NCBI GenBank assembly: GCA_015350385.1
Contig: WNKI01000003.1
Coordinates: forward strand, 3,246,431-3,310,430
Source: Aculops lycopersici
Lineage: Eukaryota > Arthropoda > Arachnida > Trombidiformes > Eriophyidae
Direction of reading: 5' to 3'
Length of the DNA stretch: 64,000 nucleotides
A model generated the notes under the pieces. That model worked only from the letters and a program-made list of their open reading frames with translations. It made no database searches and was not told where the DNA came from. Positions within the stretch are counted from its first letter, which is position 1; the number at the start of each line of letters is the position of its first letter. Below are positions 23,101 to 36,007 of the stretch, one piece after another. The translations under genes were made by a program, and so were the position numbers.

Positions 23101-26100
23101 CCTTAACAACCATCGCCGCCTCCACTGACACACAAAACGGCCAGTGGCTTGTTTGCTGTTTCGCTGCCAACTTGTGTAACCCCTTCACTTTGTTGTTGTT
23201 GCCCAATGATTTAGATGGAAGTGGGCAAAGGAGCGACGCCGCCGATTGAGCAAACCGGATGTGGTCCTTGGTTCTGGCGAACTGCGCCAGCCATCACAGC
23301 GAGCAAGTGGTTGGGCTGAGTGTTCTTTTTTTCATTTCACACGCTTGCGTTGCCGCTATCGCTGCTGCACGGCTGAGGCAACATCATACTCACCGTTGCA
23401 GCTCCAGATGGAAGGGCAAAATTTAATTCAATTGTGTCGAGCTCGTGTTTCCAAGTGAGCAGCAGTAGCAGCTGTGGCGACCATGCGTCAATTGCGACCT
23501 CGGGCTCCGGGGGATTAGCGGCGGAGGCGGCGTCGATGAGGGCGGCAGCCGCTACGAGCGAGTCGCCAAAATTCTTGAGCTCACGTGGTGGCAACGAGTT
23601 GCAGGTGCGACCTCTCAGCAAATCAACTGCCTCTGGCGGCAGCAGGGGCGAGAGCAAAGTGCAAGAGAGGCGACTGGTGTCAAGCTGCCGAGTTGAGTGG
23701 CCGTTAAATTGTGTGCCAACTTGAGCCACTCATTAGTGCTCTACTCTTTCGTTACTGGGAGGCGAAAAACATGGGTTTTTATCGTGAGTGGAGAGAAACA
23801 GAGTTTGAGAATGTGGAAGAAAATGAGAGGCAAAATGAAAACGGAAATCTTCCAAGCGAGAGCCAAATTTGTCGGTCGTCTCTTAGTTTTGAACCCGATG
23901 CGGCTGTTTGCAATGGAACTTTATGACTTGAAATCTCTACACCACACTTGCTCTCTTTTTTTCCTCTCTCTCTCTCTCTCTCTTTTTAGATGTTGGGCTA
24001 ATCGAGTTTTTGCAAGCGCATCCGTGGATCGCTTAGCCACTTTTAATCCTCGCGAGAAATCCGACAACAGAAGCAGCGGTAGCGGCGTCCAAATCGCTAG
24101 GTACCCAGCGCGCAGTTGGGAGAAACAATGCCACTTCAATGGCGTCAGTTGGCATCTGTTAAGCTAATGCGCTAAGTTTCGACTTTCCACTTGCCTCGCT
24201 TCAATCCGACAACGACAATGAAGTTTACACTCAAACTTGGCCTTTGCCAGGCGAGCAAGCTGTTGAATATTCACGATGTGTTTCTATTGCCGACATGAGA
24301 GCCGACTCGTGGCCATGAATAGCTCAGCTTGACTCGATATTTGAACTTGCATCTGGAGTTTCTGTTGGCCAAGATTTAGTCCAAAGTTTGAAGCGACGAC
24401 CACAATGACGAGAGATGGACCAGCTAGTGGCTTTGAGTAGCCATGGAGGCCATTTTAATTGATTGATCATTAGCACAGACTTGCCATCCTCACTGTTGGC
24501 CATCTTCGCTAGCAAGACTCTTGCATTGAGTAGCCGCTGCTGCCGCCGCCGCCACTGCAACTCATGCAGCAGCTGCAGCAGCAGGTGCGCCTCGTGCTAC
24601 TTGATACCCGGAAGTGGCTGCACACTGAAATACAAGTGGTTGTTTTCATGCCACAGAACGAGGCGAAGGCGTTGAGAGACCCAATCGGGAGCGCGAAGCT
24701 CGGAGAGGCAAACTAGCGCCATCATTAATATTATAATGCGCCGACTGCCACAAGTACATCGTCAGCTGGCTCCTGAGCGCTTTGGTTTGGTTCGCGCGCC
24801 GTCGTGGTAGTCCACTACAGTTTGTATTGCATTGTATTGTATTACAACCTCCACGACTATCGCCACCGCTCGTCCAGCTTGAGTTTAGTGGCTCAATGTC
24901 AGCCAACTTCGGTCAGGTCCAACTTCCGAGTGAATCGAGTGGTTTAGTGGCCAAATTTCAGGGCCTCGGGTTTGGCTGGTCCATTGAAGCTGGTGAACCA
25001 ACTGGTGGCGTGCGCTTGCCGGTTAGCTCGACTGAACCGAACCTGACCTGACTCTTGCGAGCAACACACACACACATTCACGAGATGCTTTTGTCGCTCT
25101 TTTGGTTGGCTCAACCATCGAATCGTTTCCGAAAAAGGAAACAAGTGGCCGCCGTGTGGGTTTGTGCATGTGTGGTTCGGTTTGCCTCGAATGCCAGGCA
25201 AGCAGGATGCGTGCTGATCGTAACTCTTTGTGCACTCGAGTCAGTCGCGGACGACATGAGCATCAGAGGGAAAGAAAACATGGCGAGAAAGAGAGTTGCA
25301 CGCTTCCAAGACTAAAACATCGCCACAGATGCCCACGACCACCACCTCACCGCCGAGCTGGGCGCCACGCGTACAGGTAGAGTTAATGAGTTCTGTGTTG
25401 TTGGTCCTGTTCGTCGTTTGCGTCATTTGGCCAGCAACGTAACTTGAGGGTCAGTGGGTCTGAGCTGAGTGTGTGTGTGTGTGTGACGATGTGCGCTGCT
25501 CATTGTAGTAAGCAGTCTTTCTCTGGCTCTTTTGCCCAATGATGCTCTCAAAGAACAACATTGACCTCCAATTCTTAACACTGCAGTCGAGACCAAACGA
25601 CGAGAACGGAACTTGGCCGCGAAGTCGAGGAGGCAAAAGGAGTCTAGAGTCGTTGTTCGCTTCCCTCTTACTCTATCTATAAAACTCTATTGTAACAAAA
25701 TCCCAATCCACCTTTACCTTTTACCTGCGACGGGACACTCGGTGTTTGTGAGCGCGAGCGAGAAACATAAAGAGAGAGAAATGAACTTGCAGCGAAACTT
25801 GTTGTTGCGATCGCGTGGCCAGCGCGAGCAAGACTACAGCCAACTGCAGCTGACTGGTCGCTTGGCTTCCATCGTTAGGTTTCTTGCAAAAAATGGACGA
25901 GGGGTGAAAGAGGAGACACAATAAGCCGCACAATAAGCGCAACGACGTCGCTGCTAATGGACGAGTTTTGGTTAAGGAAATAATAATTTGTCAGTCCTGT
26001 TAATAATATTTCCCCCTAGTTATACTCCTCGCTCTCTCTCTCTCTCTTCCTTTCTTTCCGAAAAAGCTAATGCCAAAGTGCAAACTGGTTAGCGTTTTGT

Positions 26101-26390
26101 GGCCACACCTGGCGACCGTATCCGCTACTTTGTGTGATGATTTAAATTATGATTCTGATTACCCATTTTGGTTTCAAAAAGTTGTTTTTGAACAACAACA
26201 ACAACAACAACAACAACGAAATACTCTGTTAAAACAGAAACTCATTCCACACACCTGTTTGCAATTCCACTTCGTTACACAACAAAGCACCCAACTAACA
26301 CGCAAATTTTCTCCTCTCAAATCTCGCATGCGAAACGCCACCGTCAAAATCGATTATGTAACGGCAAACAACGACCAACAAATAATTTAG
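20158..26390. other. Gene-poor stretch with simple repeats
   Basis: No gene recognised. Simple repeats: (TGG)n about 20637-20663; CTG/CTA-type triplets about 20862-20905; (CT)n about 23963-23983; (GT)n about 25469-25485; (CAA)n about 26191-26217. If the 19382 exon belongs to the GPCR, this whole stretch is its first intron. Confidence 0.5.
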
Positions 26391-29300
26391 GATGGAGCTC
26401 ATACAAGGGGAAAGCAAGGGAAAAAGTCTAATGGGCCCAAGACCATGAGACCAAATGTGATTTGTGCCAATTTCTCGGAAGGAGAGGAAGTAGGGGAGGA
26501 AATAATGATTGATTCTAGTGTCAGTGTCGACGAGCCAACGATACACCAACAAAGCAGTGAGTTGGACTTGATGGAATTGAAACACCACAACCACCGCAAG
26601 AGGCACCTTCATCAGCCTCTGGTTGCCACAACAAACCGGAAGCAACCGCGGCCGCCGCCACTAGGTGAGGGGCAGACTTCCGGTTTAACTTTGAAACTCT
26701 TTGGCGTGGAAGCTGCAGTGTCCGCGAACGAGCGACGGAAACCCAATGAGAATCAAGGTCAAGTGGCGGCAAGTGGCGGAATTGCGCCGATTCAACCGGA
26801 AGTGAGCAGATTGACCGCGGGCGGCAAATTTGAATTGATAGACGAGAAAATTGATCGATCAGCAAGCGAAATGACGACGGTCACTCTTGGCGACAAGAAG
26901 CCAGAGAAAATAGACGATAATGATATAGCAAATAGTAATGAGAGTGGAAGCACCAAAAGCAACGACTACGAGTCCAAGTTGTTACTTGGAAAGAGTGACA
27001 ATGAAATTAGTGAGATCGCAGGCAATGGGAGCAGTGGAGAAGATTCTCGTTCAAATGACAACACAATAAACCCTCGCCGGCGAGCAACAAGATCCTCAAG
27101 TGCCGGCAACAGCAACAACGAGGAATGGGAGCGGCGAGAAAATGAACGAATCGAGCGGGAGAAAGAAGAAGAGTTAGTGGCAACCACGACCATGAAATCC
27201 ACGACAACAACGGCAACCACAGTTTCCCACTCCAAGAACCAAGCGGCCACTTGGCTTGAGGCCAGCGATAGGAGCGATCTCGAGACGGAGAAGCTCAAGT
27301 GTCGCATTGAGAAGAACGAGTATTTGAACTTCTGGGAGTATAAGCACTACGCCTGCGCCCATTGTTACGAGTAAGTAGCTTATCATTACTTTTGTGTGTC
27401 TCGTCGTCGTCGTCGTCATCGTTATGTCGCTAGGTAGCCGCCGTTTCTGTGTGCTATTTTCTATGTGTCGCGCGAGACTTGGAGATCGACGAGCTCGCTT
27501 GAATCTCTCTATCTATCTATCTCTCTGTCGTTTTCTCTCTTCCTGGTCGAGCAAAGGGGAAGCTGCGATTGCAATCGCAGTCTTTGATTGTAGAGGAGAG
27601 ACTTTGTTACGTGAGCCTCGCCTCCAGATGGTGTGACTACTTGGAAGCGCGCGCTTTGGCTTCTTTGTGTGGAGCAAGAGCGTGATTTTGTATGCTGATG
27701 TATGCGGATCCACCACTCCGTTTCTGAAACAACCAACTCCAAGCGCCAGCCTCTCGGGTTCAAATTATATGAGTTCAATTCGGAGTTGGCATTCGTTTGG
27801 GTTGAACTTGAATTTTATATCCTCGCTACTAGCGAGGCGTCAGCTATGCCTTTTGGTCCAAAGGCGAAGGGCACGCCTCAGACGAGAAGCTCGTGACTAG
27901 TTGCTACTGCTGCTTCCCCTTTGACTCGGCCGTGATTTTGATGACGAATGCAAAACAATGGCGCGCGCGCCCGACCCCCAAGCGACTTGGCCATTGCAAT
28001 CGGATACTACTGCATCGCGTTTCGTTGCGTAATGACAGGATGCCACTTGCGAGTTGGCCAGTCTATCGCATTGACGGTACATTAGCTGACTCGCGACTTT
28101 TTGTCGCTTCTCTCGGGGGAAAGAAAAAGGCGAGGGGAAAAAGAGGAGAAAAGAGAGGGAGGATTTACGAGATTTTGAAGCCGCGGGACGCGGGGGGGGG
28201 GGAACAAATTTGAAATTTGTTGCTTGCTAAAGGGAAAAAGAAAGATGGAGCGAGACCTGCCCAGCTACTGGCTATTAATCTGCCATTCGTTCTGTCGCAG
28301 GCACTATGTCTTCATTCACTAGACTCTTGTGGTTGCGGTCGCGGCCTCCATCTCTGGTGAGCTAGACACGCGAGAAAGCAAAACACAACTGCCAGTTGCG
28401 GCAGTAACTTAATAACTCCAGCTCCAACAAGACTTTTCCTTGGCACACTCGGCGGCGGTGGTTGTTGTTGCTTCTGTTAGCTGGCTTAGAAGAACACAAG
28501 TTTGTCCAGCTGACCTGCCAATCGGTAGCTGTGGCCGCGCGTGTAACTCGACTTCCGGTGTCGCCGTGATGTTTTTCGCTGGCCACGAGGTAAACTATTG
28601 CCACTGAACTTGAGCAGACCAACCAGCGTTTAGCAAGCTAGCTGGCTTGCCGAACGCTGACCAACCACCAAGACCGGACACCTTCACTTGGAGCTGTTCC
28701 ATGAGTTGAATTTGTGGGCCTGCTCACGATGAGCAGCGCGCCCTCATCCCTTCTTAAAGCAAAATCACCAAACGAGCAGATGGCTTCGATGCTTCCAGTT
28801 GACATGCTCGTGGCGAGGACGACTTAACTGAATAATAAGTCACATTAAAGCGGCCAACTAATCAAGTGCTCGAGTCAGCCAACTTGACTCTTTCGGCCCC
28901 TCGGCTGCCAACTTGGCAAGCTAACTCTCTCTCTCTTTCTTTGGTTAGCCAGTCAGCTGGCCAACTTTCTGGCAAGCTAGCTAGCCAACTGGTCAGCTTT
29001 CCAAACTCCAACTAGCTTGCCAAGATGATGGAGATGAATTTGACCGCTTAGTTGGAGCCAAATTGAGATAAGCGCGACCTTCCTCTTTGTTGCTGCTACC
29101 ACTACTACTGCTGCTGCTGTTGTCGATCCGCTTGCACTCGCGGTTGGTGGCGGCCCTCGGAAGTCGCTGTCGTCTAGCATCCGAATAGTTTGCATGTCCA
29201 CTGAAATAGCGCGGTCAATAGCGCGGCCATTGCAATGCAGATCGCATCGCAAATCACAACAACATTCACATTCCGGTTCCCACGATTAAACTATTGGATT

Positions 29301-32300
29301 TCTCTTTGCCTCTTCAATGACTCTAGTTGAATTTGAGCTCACGATAATGGGATGTATATACGCGCGAGCATACACACAAATAAATATAAATATATTTATT
29401 TATATATGGAGCGCAATAAGCACACAAACTATAACAACATTAGTGAGCTCGAGCGGAAGTCGTATTGTACCTATCGCGTCGCTTAATCGCATTGCAACTC
29501 ATTGTATTTCGACTCGCTGTACGTAGCATCGTTTAGCCTCGCATCACATCGTGAAGTTTGCTGAGAGGATTCAGTTGGAGCTCAAGTTAGTGTTATCCGC
29601 TCGCTCGCCAGTCCTGTCCTGTCGAGACACGACGAGACAACAAAAGCAGAGCCAATTGAGAGTGAATCCCTTACTGTAAATTCGACCCCGAGGTCAAAAC
29701 TCTTGAACCAAATGAGAATGCAAGTTAGTCGCCTGCTTTGTCTCTATAACTCAATTGGCTACCGCCCAGCCAGTTAGTTGAATTAAGCCCCTTCTGGTTA
29801 TACAAACTCAACTAGCTGGCGAACGTATCACTCATTCATTTGGTTATCTTGCTCTCGGCTCTCGTGCAACTGTGTGACGTTTGACAACAACAGCAACAAC
29901 AACGACGCGCGGCGCTAGTGGCGCACCTAGCGACATGCAAATTAAGGGGAGGTAAATAAACTGGACGATCCCATTGAATCGGCCGTCGTCGTCGTTGTGG
30001 CTGTCGACAGCAAAGGGAGTGACAACGTTGGAGGGAGAGAGAGAGACAATCGTCTCTCTGTTTGACCGACGGACACGATGGCGAAGGTCAATTGTGTTTG
30101 CCCGCCGTCGTCGTTTGCTGGCAACCGAGTGAGCAGTCAATTGAATCGTCGTCCAGTTGTTCCACTAAATGCGAGCGCTTATCTTGAAAACCCAATCAAC
30201 TGTCGTCGTCGTCGTGGCCGCTTTAGCTGCCGCCGCCGCATGCTAGTCCAACCAGACGAATGGACTTGCAGCTGGAAGGACAACAACGAGAGACCATTGC
30301 ACTTTGACTCGAAGGGGTTATTTTGTCAACTGTAACTGAAAGCCATTAGTTATCGACGGTAGTACCTGGATTTGTGCACTGCATTCAAATCTAGTGAGGA
30401 AAAGGTTAGAGGGTGGCAGTAGCCGTTTGGTGTTAGGATGTATTCACTTATCGCTTTGCACTGATCTGATCAGCGCTGTTGTCGCTCACCACGGTCTTGG
30501 TCACTTCCGCTTGCCGCTAGCACGACGCTCTGCGCTCACGAACCACACACTGCCACCAGCCCCGAGCTGTTGGTTAACAACAACAACAACAACCACCACC
30601 ACCACCACCACCACCACCACTTCCATCGACGGAAACGGCAACTTCGTGGCATTGTGAAGCTCAACTGGTAGCCGGCCGTCTGTTTGCTGCCGCCTTCGTC
30701 CGGGCTCCAAGTGAGCGCCGCCCAACTAGTCGGCGGCTCGCTAATGTTTGCTCACGTTTTATGTAACACGACGACGATAGCGACGACTACTACAACAAAC
30801 GAGACATAGACAGAGACAACCACTGTCGCCACATCCGGCTAAATGGCCAACGCGAACAAGAGCCGGCGACTAAACTAACTAAAAGCGCATTATGTAACGC
30901 CAATTTAGTTTTGGGCGTTAGCGTTCGAAGTTTGCTTGTGTTGGCAGCTTGAACTCGAACTATGACTTAAAATGAACACAAGTTCACGAAGAGTCATATT
31001 TGTTGCCGCTTTCTCATTGTGTTCCGTCAATTATTACAAAGTGTCGCCCTGCTCCTACTAGTCGTCGTGTTCTTGCGTAGGCCGTTGCGCGACTCGAGGT
31101 GAATGTTCCAACAGAACCCCATAGCGCACCACGTGCCTCTCTTTCCGAGCTCCTCCTATCCAACTCCTACAGTGTTGCCCCCATCTTTGGCTTGCCAAAG
31201 AAATGAATCGCTGGGGTTTTCTACGCGAGAGACGAGAGAGACGTGACAGGCTAGCACCAATCGGGCGCCAACAATCACGTAACGCACGAGACTCGCGAGA
31301 CCCTAATATGCTACGTCCAGTGGGCCAGTTGGCGGATGAGTGTAACCGAGCTAATACTAATGCTAAGCTGCCATTGTGATTCTAATAATTTGCTGGCTTT
31401 CCCACCATCGGTGTCCATTTCGTCCATGTTTCAAACCGGGCGCCATCTAAACGCTGCCGTAAGTTGGAGGCCAGCGACTTCCGTTTCTTTGGCAAGCTAG
31501 TTGGTTAGCTATGTGGGCGAGTAGAAAAACAAATGGAGCAAAGAGGTTTGCTTGCTGCTAGCACCTTACTGCAACTTGCAGCAATGGCGGCATATTGAAA
31601 TGCCAACTTCAATATCTGGAATCTACTCACACGTTTTTCAAATGATATTAATGATAAAACTAACAAATAAAAATCCACAGCCTCATTCCCAGCATCATGT
31701 TCACTAGAAAACTGATTCACAAGCGCGAGGACAGAGTTTATCTGTACGACGAACTTAACAATCGTACACTCTTACCCGATAAAACAGATTTCATTAGGTC
31801 CACCTTCAGACATGACGAGATATACACCAAGTGGATTGATTGTTGCAAGAGCGCCATTGAATGTTGCAAACAAAACTCCAAATACCTGCCAACAACTGAA
31901 CAATTTGGCAAGCTCATTGACAAGACCAACGTTTGTCCCGGCACCTGGGACGGGCTCACCTGTTGGCCGGACACGCAGCCAGGTACGGTGCAAACGCGCG
32001 AATGCATGGCCCATGTTTACAATCAGGAATTTGAACCCGATTGCAAGGGCTCCGTTACAAAGGAGTGCTTTTCAAATGCAAGCTGGTATATTAGGAACAA
32101 TCACGAGTGGTCTAATTACAAAACTTGCAACACGGCTTATATATATTTTATTCGCCTCTTAATCGGAAGTTTGTGGTTATTTTTTAGCGGTGTCGTGGCA
32201 ATTGCACCCGCTCTCTTAATACTAGACCGAATGCCAAATCGGGGTTCAAGTAAACGCATTCGAATTTTGCGCAACATTCTCCTTTGGCTCCTAATCTGTT

Positions 32301-34693
32301 CCATCCTTTCCATTGCTCATAGAACAGGTGTCATGATGAAGGTGTTCACCCGCGACACGCATCCAACTCGGGTGGCACGCCCACCCTTCGGGCTCGACTC
32401 GCGACGGGATCTGGTCATGGGCGTGGCTTCGACAAATACTAGCCGACTCACAGTCTCGATCTCACAACCGCCATCTCAGCCAGCAAGCGAGAGTCTAGTG
32501 ATCTCATCCACGAATTTAGGTTTGAAGGCACCGCAAACTGACGGCGACTCATCCAACTTTCCGCCTCCTAAAAGTCGTCAGGTTTTTAGTGAGCAGTCGA
32601 GCACATTAAAAAATCGGAAGGCTCGTGATCGATACGCCGAAAGCGGCGAGCCATATTCAAATATTAACAGCGAAGAAGATAATAGAGAATATGGTCTTTT
32701 GTTGCATAAATCAAAAGACGAAGACAGGGAGTCACAAGGTCATGCCCAATCAATTGACGGAAAACAAGCCTCTCTGCTATTGCCAGTTCCACCTGTGTCG
32801 TCGTCGTCGTCAATTGAATCGAAACCGGTGATTATAATGCAAGTGACGAGCGATGGAGTTATGGCTGGAATTAGAAGCACAAATGCTCTTGCGGAAACGG
32901 GACAAGAGCAAGGGCAGCGACAACAACTGCGAGAGCAGGTGGCTGATTCAGAAAAGATGCCAGCCACGAGAATCAAGAGAAAAGTGAGATCATGTTTGAC
33001 GATAAACAATTGTGATGTACAAAATCAAACAAATACCACTGGTACAGTGGCAGAGGCGAAGGAAGGACATACAAGCGGAGGGGGCAAATTGGAAACCGGA
33101 ACTGGGACTCAATCTAGCGATTGGCATTTAGTCTTTTCTCCGGAAGTTGACACGGACGACGGCAATTTGATTAAATTGACACCCATGTCGCCATATTCCC
33201 AGGCCAAAGGGCAAGAAATCAAAGGGGAACAGGTGGCAGCCTTTAGTCTCGATGGCTATCGCCTTAGACGGCGAGCGCATCGCCCAACTTCATCTCATTA
33301 CACTGCTCTCATTATTGAAGATGTGATTGCCATGGACTCGACCTCGAATTGCGCCTACTGTTCTACAGAACAGCAGCAGCAGCAACAGCAACCTGAATTA
33401 GACAACAGAAGAAGACTGAACAAGAGGGCGGCCATTCGCGAGTCGGTCAGCTCAAATATGCAGCAAGCTCCGATTTATCGCGTTGCTTGTTGGGTGATTA
33501 CAGTTCTCGGCCGAACGGTAAGTTTACCCTAAAATAAAAAAACAACTACCACCTACCCGAGCGATAACTAATCCACCAATTCCGCTACACAACAAATTGG
33601 CTCGATAAAACATTGTACAAACAAAAACCATTGAAATTAGGCTCGACTCATGTGCTATTCCTGGATGTTTACCGGTGCCGTTTACCTGTGCTCCATTCTT
33701 CACTGGGCGCCTGCCGAGCCGCCGGCGCGCTTTGTCCGCTACCTCCTAATGGGAACAACCATTTTTCCAATCACAATTGAGATTATCTACGTTGCCTTGC
33801 GGACTTACTACGACGCATCTCCACTTAACCTGCTATTTCTAGTGCCCTACTATCAATATATGAACAACACAGCTTACGTTGACTACCTGTGGGCCTCGCA
33901 ACTTGAATGCTGGTTTGATCCCTCCATCTATAGCTTCATTGAATCCGTCGAGGACTATCCGAATCTTATACTAGTTTCCGTAAGTTTTACTGTCTGTTTT
34001 ATACCTTGACCTTATCCTCGAAAAACACCAACTGACTCTATGATTTTCGTGAGATACACTCACTCACATTCAACAATGCAGGCAAATGTCTTCCTGTTTT
34101 TAATTACTCTACTGATCATGTGCCGTATGGACCGACCTGGTTGCACAAGACAGGAAATGAATGTTTGGGATTACTTCAAGGCGGCAGGCACTTTGGTCTC
34201 CCTCTACGGCACGCACTATACCCTGTTTGCCTACCGTCCATATTGGGATTCGTAAGTAACTCTGATTCATTCTGCAACCAAAAATCAATCCAAGAGTCTA
34301 TAGCAATTGAAACTAACAAGATAACTCGAGATATTCCATCAAAAACATACACACTTATAATACAACAGCAATTGTCTCATGAATCAAATCACTTATTACA
34401 CCATCATTTGGTTTGATGGGATACAGGGTGCAGTGGTTGCCTGGGTTTTCTGCTACAAGACCGCCGATGGCAAGGAGATTGTTTACAAATGGCTTCGCAA
34501 CAAAACCGTCTTTGGCTCGCTTTACAAATCCACATTCAATCGATCTAATGAGGACAATGGAAGCCACATGCTATATGGGACTACAAGTCATAGTTTGCGA
34601 AGCAACAATAGCAATGGAATCAATGGTTTAACCAATGAGCTAGCCACCGAGTTGATAGATGTGAACGAAAATCCTATGCCAACGAGATTTTGA
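26391..34693 (+). CDS. Class B (secretin-family) GPCR, calcitonin/DH31-receptor-like
   Basis: A plasma-membrane peptide-hormone receptor. The exons are 26391..27370, 31681..33517, 33641..33979, 34082..34251 and 34369..34693, all with GT-AG borders and matching phases. ATG 26445 is a possible start; otherwise an upstream exon supplies it. The first exon codes a disordered acidic stretch ending in ETEKLKCRIEKNEYLNFWEY and CAHCY. Next comes the hormone-binding domain: KWIDCCKSAIECC, CPGTWDGLTCWPDTQPGT, CFSNASW, WSNYKTC. Then TM1 (LLIGSLWLFFSGVVAIAPAL), TM2 (ILLWLLICSILSIAHRTG), TM3 (CWVITVLGRTARLMCYSWMF), the ECWFDPSIY loop, TM6 (AAGTLVSLYGTHYTLFAYRP) and TM7 (IQGAVVAWVFCYK). The paired CC motifs favour the DH31/Hector subgroup (inference). 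A loop of about 365 low-complexity residues separates TM2 from TM3. A poly(A) signal AATAAA lies at 34787-34792. Confidence 0.85.
27371..31680 (+). other. Large intron of the class B GPCR
   Basis: It runs from GTAAGT after TGTTACGA to ATCCACAG. The two-base and one-base codon halves (GA + C) join to Asp. Contents are repeats only: (TCTA)n near 27506-27530, an 11-base G run at 28192-28202, a (CT)n run near 28925-28940, (CAA)n then (CCA)n at about 30577-30620, and many AACTGG/GCTAGC-like words. No nested gene recognised. Confidence 0.6.
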
Positions 34694-34841
34694 AAAGTGA
34701 GGTTGCTGGTATTCATAACTACTCCTTAGAGAGGAGGACAGTCTTATAAATGGTGAAATTACTAGTCACAAATGACCCAAATGGAGAATAAATTGCATGC
34801 AATACAATGTTATTAATATACTTTTGATGCAAAGATGATCA

Positions 34842-35318
34842 TCATCGTTTTTGGTCGCCTCCATCTTCGATTAAATCTGCGTCAATCTCTGGGAACTTCT
34901 CTGGAATCAGATCAATCAGTTCGTCCTTAACATCACCTTGAACAACAATCTCATCGGGTCCGGTTACACTGCTACTACAGGCAAACTTCTTGGAAAAATG
35001 CCTCGATGCCTCCTTGAGGTCAACTCCAAATGTGGCCATGCCTACAATGACAGTGACAAACTTCTTCTTTCCTCTATTTGATCTAAACACTTCTAATTTC
35101 TTTTCAGCTGCCTTCTTCGGTTTTGGACCAAGCGCCTTACCGCCTCTAGATCTAGACTTCTTTTGCTCGGCCTCGTCGCCACCATTTCCTCCGGCTTCGG
35201 CTGCCAGCCTTTTGGCACATTCTGTGAATTCGCAATACTCCGTCGGCAAAGTGCATTGATCACAATATTCCACACTGATGGCTAAACCCTCGAGTCTTGA
35301 CTCAAGTGATGCTGTCAT
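34842..35318 (-). CDS. DENR: Density-regulated protein (DENR), SUI1-domain translation factor
   Basis: DENR works with MCT-1 on the 40S subunit in reinitiation and recycling of post-termination ribosomes. It is 158 residues in one exon, somewhat shorter than the usual 190-200. The N-terminal Cys motif is present (VEYCDQCTLPTEYCEF), followed by a Lys/Arg-rich linker at about 55-75. The SUI1 domain is at about 80-150: RGKKKFVTVIVGMATFGVD, LKEASRHFSKKFACSSSVTG, DEIVVQGDVKDELIDLIPEK. It is convergent with the GPCR (148 bases between stops) and divergent from the gustatory-like receptor. Confidence 0.93.
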   Translation of the reverse strand: MTASLESRLEGLAISVEYCDQCTLPTEYCEFTECAKRLAAEAGGNGGDEAEQKKSRSRGGKALGPKPKKAAEKKLEVFRSNRGKKKFVTVIVGMATFGVDLKEASRHFSKKFACSSSVTGPDEIVVQGDVKDELIDLIPEKFPEIDADLIEDGGDQKR

Positions 35319-36007
35319 TTCTCTAAATTATCTAGTTGATATTCTATCTAAATAATTATAACAAATAAAAGATGAGAGGATAAGCTGAGTTCAATAGCTA
35401 TTTAAGATTCAAAAGTAAATTTGAAACCAGGTTCGAGAGATGATTGTTTACATTCTGATACACGTGTGCTCTGCTGGGGAGAGCACAGTGCACGTTACTA
35501 TTGAAGCAAACTGTAGAGCTATTCACGCGTAGAGCCACAGGTTTGCTCGGATTGCCGCCCAAAGTTGCGAGACACCTGTCAACGAATTGGGTTCGATCAT
35601 TCACATCTTGATCGCGATATCATTCAATGAATTTTTAAAGTTATCTCAGTGATCTACTTAACTTTTATACTTGGACTTTGTGCCACTACAATCATCCATG
35701 AACTAACCCTATCAAGTGTTGAGCTAAAAAGAAACTCTAACCCATATGCCATGGTACTTGGTGTTTACCTCTACCGACTTTCTCGCTCCACACATCTAGC
35801 TATTGTATTGAATAATCACTCTATTTCCAAGTCATCAACTAATTATGCTGATCATTATTAGAGGGAGCAAAATATCAAGCACCGAGTCAAAACTTGAGGT
35901 CGACCATAATCCAATGAAACTACTATAAGACATCAACATAACGAAGACATTTACCCCAACCAAGTGAGACTAGCTAAAACATAATAACTCTTTCACACCG
36001 GTTAGTG
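35319..36007. other. Divergent intergenic region between DENR and the gustatory-like receptor
   Basis: About 690 bases, presumably carrying both promoters. No clear TATA box seen. A 70-codon frame at 35649-35861 has no support. Confidence 0.5.

Noticed and set aside
35649..35861. 70-codon frame upstream of the gustatory-like receptor
   Set aside because: No recognisable domain and no in-phase link to the receptor exon; likely promoter or leader DNA.
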